16,793 nt of DNA, taken from the NCBI GenBank assembly GCA_900314165.1, contig OMUE01000245.1:1-16793 (forward strand). Reading direction: 5' to 3'. Origin of the DNA: an uncultured Acidaminococcus sp. (GTDB lineage Bacteria; Bacillota_C; Negativicutes; Acidaminococcales; Acidaminococcaceae). The notes below the pieces were generated by a model. The model was given only the letters and a program-made list of their open reading frames with translations, ran no database searches and had not been told where the DNA came from. A program made the translations under genes and the position numbers. Numbering within the stretch: the stretch's first letter is position 1; every line of letters starts with the position of its first letter. Shown piece by piece: positions 14,655 to 16,793 of this stretch.

Positions 14655-15989
14655 TTACAGGCTGGCAGGAACCTCATAAGCACTGCCGTCATCTTCGTCC
14701 AGCATAGGAGCTTCGTCCTTCTTGGACTTTGCTTTGGCAGCGGCTTTTGCAGCAGCTTCTTTGGCAGCAGCGTCTGCTTTGGCAGCTTCCTTCTTTTCGT
14801 CTTCGGCCAGGGCAGCTTCTGTTTCTGCATCAGCCTTTTCTGCGTCTCTGGCAATGGCAGCCGCCGCTTTATCGTCTAAATCGGCTTCGTCCAGAGCCGG
14901 GCCGGCAGGTTCTGCGTCCTTTTCACCGGGCACAGGAGCCGTTCCGTTTTCCGTCTTGTCTTCTGCAACTCCCTTGCTGGGGATCACGGCAGGTTTTGCT
15001 ACATGGACATCGCTGTTACCAGCAGCATTTTCATCCAGCTGTTGGCCGCTGGCCGTAGTGCCAGCCAGGATGATGCCGTTGACACTGGTGTCTTCTGCCA
15101 CCTGCACGTAGGTATTGGAGCCGGCAGGAATCGTTACAGAAGAACCCTTTACGAAGGCACCGCCTACGATGCCCACAGGTCCGAACAGCACCATACCGCC
15201 GATAGAGGCACCGGCTGCACCGGCTGCGGTCTTAGCCTGCTGCTTAGCCAGTTCACCCATGAGGACAGGTACGGCTTCGCCGCTGACCGTCAACACATGG
15301 TTGAAGTCCAGGTCGATCCGGGCATCCCGGCCGAAAATCCGGGGCTGCACAATCTTCTTGATTTTGCCCATGCCTTTAGCGCCTTTGGGCAGCACCAGGG
15401 TTTCCCCTACGTACACGTTATCATCTACGACAAAATCAACGCTGTCCCCAGCCTGATTTTCTTTGCTGCTGATGTCTTCCATGAATTTAATCTTGATCAG
15501 GGAATCCTTCGGCAGGATCACGTTGCTGGGAGTCAGGCTGCCGGAGGGGAACGCAGCCTTGGTCAGGCGGTTCACCCGGCTCACCATGGAGTCATGGGCA
15601 TATTCCGTACCAAAGATCTGGTTTTCCAGGCTGCCCACACGGGTCGTTGCTGCATCAGAGCTCATTCTGTCTGCGAACTGCCATTCAATGACATTCATGA
15701 GAGCTGCCACGGACAACTGGCCATTGTTGGGAGCCCCTTCCAGCCGGTTATACATCCGATCCACACGGCTCATGACAGAGCCACTGGTTTTCTGGCCCAC
15801 CGTATCCGTTTCCAGTTTGTCCACCCGGTTCACCAGGGAACCGGTCTGAACGGCACCGTACATAAACGTCTCGGCCTGTTCCAGTTTGCCTGCTACCGTA
15901 TTGGCGCCTAATTCCTCTGCAAACGCAGGAACCAGGCTGGTCAGGCAGAGTAAAGCTGTTACCATTAGACTGATAATTTTCTTCTTCAA
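14655..15989 (-). CDS. Exported envelope protein of unknown function
   Basis: 444 residues. A signal peptide ends near A24 (PAFA). Residues 36-147 hold three degenerate repeats of the form GSLVNRVDKLE (50-60), GSVMSRVDRMYNRLEG (70-85) and DSMVSRVNRLTKAAF (133-147). A beta-rich central domain at about 158-245 contains LPKDSLIKIKFMEDISSKE and TLVLPKGAKGMGKI. A glycine/alanine-rich stretch at about 255-282 could be membrane-associated, and the C-terminal 350-430 is an acidic, Ala/Lys/Glu-rich low-complexity segment. I do not know its function. The start codon is TTG, chosen because GGAGG lies nine bases upstream and the protein then begins with a proper signal peptide. It has its own promoter and terminator and sits just upstream of lptD. 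Confidence 0.8.
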   Translation of the reverse strand: MKKKIISLMVTALLCLTSLVPAFAEELGANTVAGKLEQAETFMYGAVQTGSLVNRVDKLETDTVGQKTSGSVMSRVDRMYNRLEGAPNNGQLSVAALMNVIEWQFADRMSSDAATTRVGSLENQIFGTEYAHDSMVSRVNRLTKAAFPSGSLTPSNVILPKDSLIKIKFMEDISSKENQAGDSVDFVVDDNVYVGETLVLPKGAKGMGKIKKIVQPRIFGRDARIDLDFNHVLTVSGEAVPVLMGELAKQQAKTAAGAAGASIGGMVLFGPVGIVGGAFVKGSSVTIPAGSNTYVQVAEDTSVNGIILAGTTASGQQLDENAAGNSDVHVAKPAVIPSKGVAEDKTENGTAPVPGEKDAEPAGPALDEADLDDKAAAAIARDAEKADAETEAALAEDEKKEAAKADAAAKEAAAKAAAKAKSKKDEAPMLDEDDGSAYEVPASL

Positions 15990-16038
15990 ATCCAGCCACC
16001 TCCATAAAGGAATTTATAAACCATATTAATCGTCTTTT

Positions 16039-16047
16039 ATTTTAGCA
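16039..16047 (-). promoter_or_regulatory. Extended -10 promoter of the 444-residue protein gene
   Basis: The minus strand reads TGCTAAAAT, a -10 box with TGn extension, about 50 nt before the TTG start; there is no clear -35 box. It lies within the 81-nt gap after the DUF535 gene. Confidence 0.4.
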
Positions 16048-16070
16048 TAAATCAGGCAATTCCGATAGGG

Positions 16071-16793
16071 TTACACCCGCAGGTAAGGGGAGAGATTCTG
16101 TGACATTTCCTGTTCCATGGTGTCCAGGAGGGCATACCGCCGCCGATGGTTGGCCCGTTTGGAAGGTTTCAGCTCTGACAGGTCCCGGCGATGCTCTTCC
16201 AGTGGAATTTCGTAGAACCGGCTATCCTGGCAGGGAGTGCCGCCGCATTCCGCCCAGAAATCTCCGAAGTTCGTCTTTAATTTCCGGTCCATGCGCACAT
16301 GGTTCATGGCGTAATAGCCTTCGTTGGTTACGGCATAAATCTTTTCGCAGCCCAGGAGCTTGGCCAGTGTCCGGAGGCCGTAAAAGATCAGATTCTTGGT
16401 CCGGTAGCCGAAATATTTCTTCGTCATGGCCTTGACCGCATCGTTGCCCAGAGTAGTGCCCTGCAGGGCCCCAACCCACAGGCAGGGCTTGGCGGTGTCA
16501 GGAGCCGGGCTCAGCCAGAACATGATCTGGTAAAAGTCCAGTTCCCCCCAGTGCAGCACCAGGGACAGGCAGCCTTCCTTCCGCTGGCCCGGGTGAAACA
16601 AAATATCCAACGTCAGAGGCTTTTCATCGAATTCGTCCCGCCACAACGTAATACGGCCATGGTCCTTGTAAATGGTCGTCAAGAATTCCGGTGTCGTAAT
16701 TTTCTCCAGGGCATAGATGTGGTATTGGATCAGTCCTGCCCGTTCTTCCCAGGTGGCGCCTTTGTAGAAAAAGCCCCGGGTAGCCTGTTCCAG
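16071..16793 (-). CDS. VirK/YbjX (DUF535) family protein, 5' end beyond window
   Basis: The reading frame is open to the right edge, so the N-terminus is missing; 240 codons plus the stop are visible. DUF535 marks are GYRTKNLIFYGLRTLAKLLG, KIYAVTNEGYYAMNH, the RKLKTNFGDFWAECGG segment, and the basic LSELKPSKRANHRRRYALLD near the C-terminus. Relatives in enteric bacteria (VirK, YbjX) are linked to virulence and resistance to host peptides, but no enzymatic activity is established to my knowledge. Proximity to LPS genes fits an envelope role; this is inference. The frame has a TTG at 16680-16682, but coding-like sequence continues upstream of it, so I do not take it as the start. Confidence 0.85.
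   Translation of the reverse strand: MEQATRGFFYKGATWEERAGLIQYHIYALEKITTPEFLTTIYKDHGRITLWRDEFDEKPLTLDILFHPGQRKEGCLSLVLHWGELDFYQIMFWLSPAPDTAKPCLWVGALQGTTLGNDAVKAMTKKYFGYRTKNLIFYGLRTLAKLLGCEKIYAVTNEGYYAMNHVRMDRKLKTNFGDFWAECGGTPCQDSRFYEIPLEEHRRDLSELKPSKRANHRRRYALLDTMEQEMSQNLSPYLRV

Overview
The window comes from a diderm Firmicute. The best guess is a Negativicutes member of the Acidaminococcaceae or a close relative. It combines Gram-positive-type gene signals (strong GGAGG ribosome binding sites, a DUF3870 gene, a DUF819 permease, a long-form glutamine synthetase) with a full outer-membrane inventory: lipopolysaccharide heptose synthesis, two GT9 heptosyltransferases and an LptD-type assembly porin. 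Taxonomy is inference from gene content; no 16S gene is present. Every convincing gene, including three tRNAs, is on the minus strand, so transcription runs from high to low coordinates.

In order of transcription (right to left): a VirK/YbjX (DUF535) gene cut by the right edge; an exported 444-residue envelope protein of unknown function with its own promoter and terminator; then a tightly overlapped seven-gene operon lptD-gmhA-hldE-hldD-gmhB-waaC-waaF (14409 to 7202). This operon holds every enzyme from sedoheptulose-7-phosphate to ADP-L-glycero-D-manno-heptose, two heptosyltransferases that use it, and an LPS exporter component. Next is a promoter and tRNA operon Lys(CTT)-Glu(TTC)-Val(TAC) ending in a strong terminator, then a queF-queC-queD-queE operon for the 7-deazaguanine (queuosine precursor) pathway. 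After it comes a consensus promoter, a leader with an early Rho-independent terminator, and a catabolic-looking set: L-Ala-D/L-Glu-type dipeptide epimerase, DUF819 permease and DUF3870 protein. At the left edge is the first 382 codons of a glutamine synthetase, behind two candidate promoters and a structured leader.

The least explained material lies between genes. Two copies of a GC-rich multi-hairpin element (1833-1894 and 6659-6716) share fixed flanks, while a hairpin stem and the loops differ but still pair. Two copies of a second palindromic element (7131-7168 and 14508-14544) also preserve pairing. Short TTAGG-type or TAGTGGGC-type tandem repeats sit just upstream of the first genes of the queF and lptD operons. 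The other main points of interest are the attenuator-like leader of the epimerase operon, the four-cysteine pattern of the short LptD, and paired cysteine motifs in both heptosyltransferases. No mobile element gene, CRISPR array or rRNA was seen.
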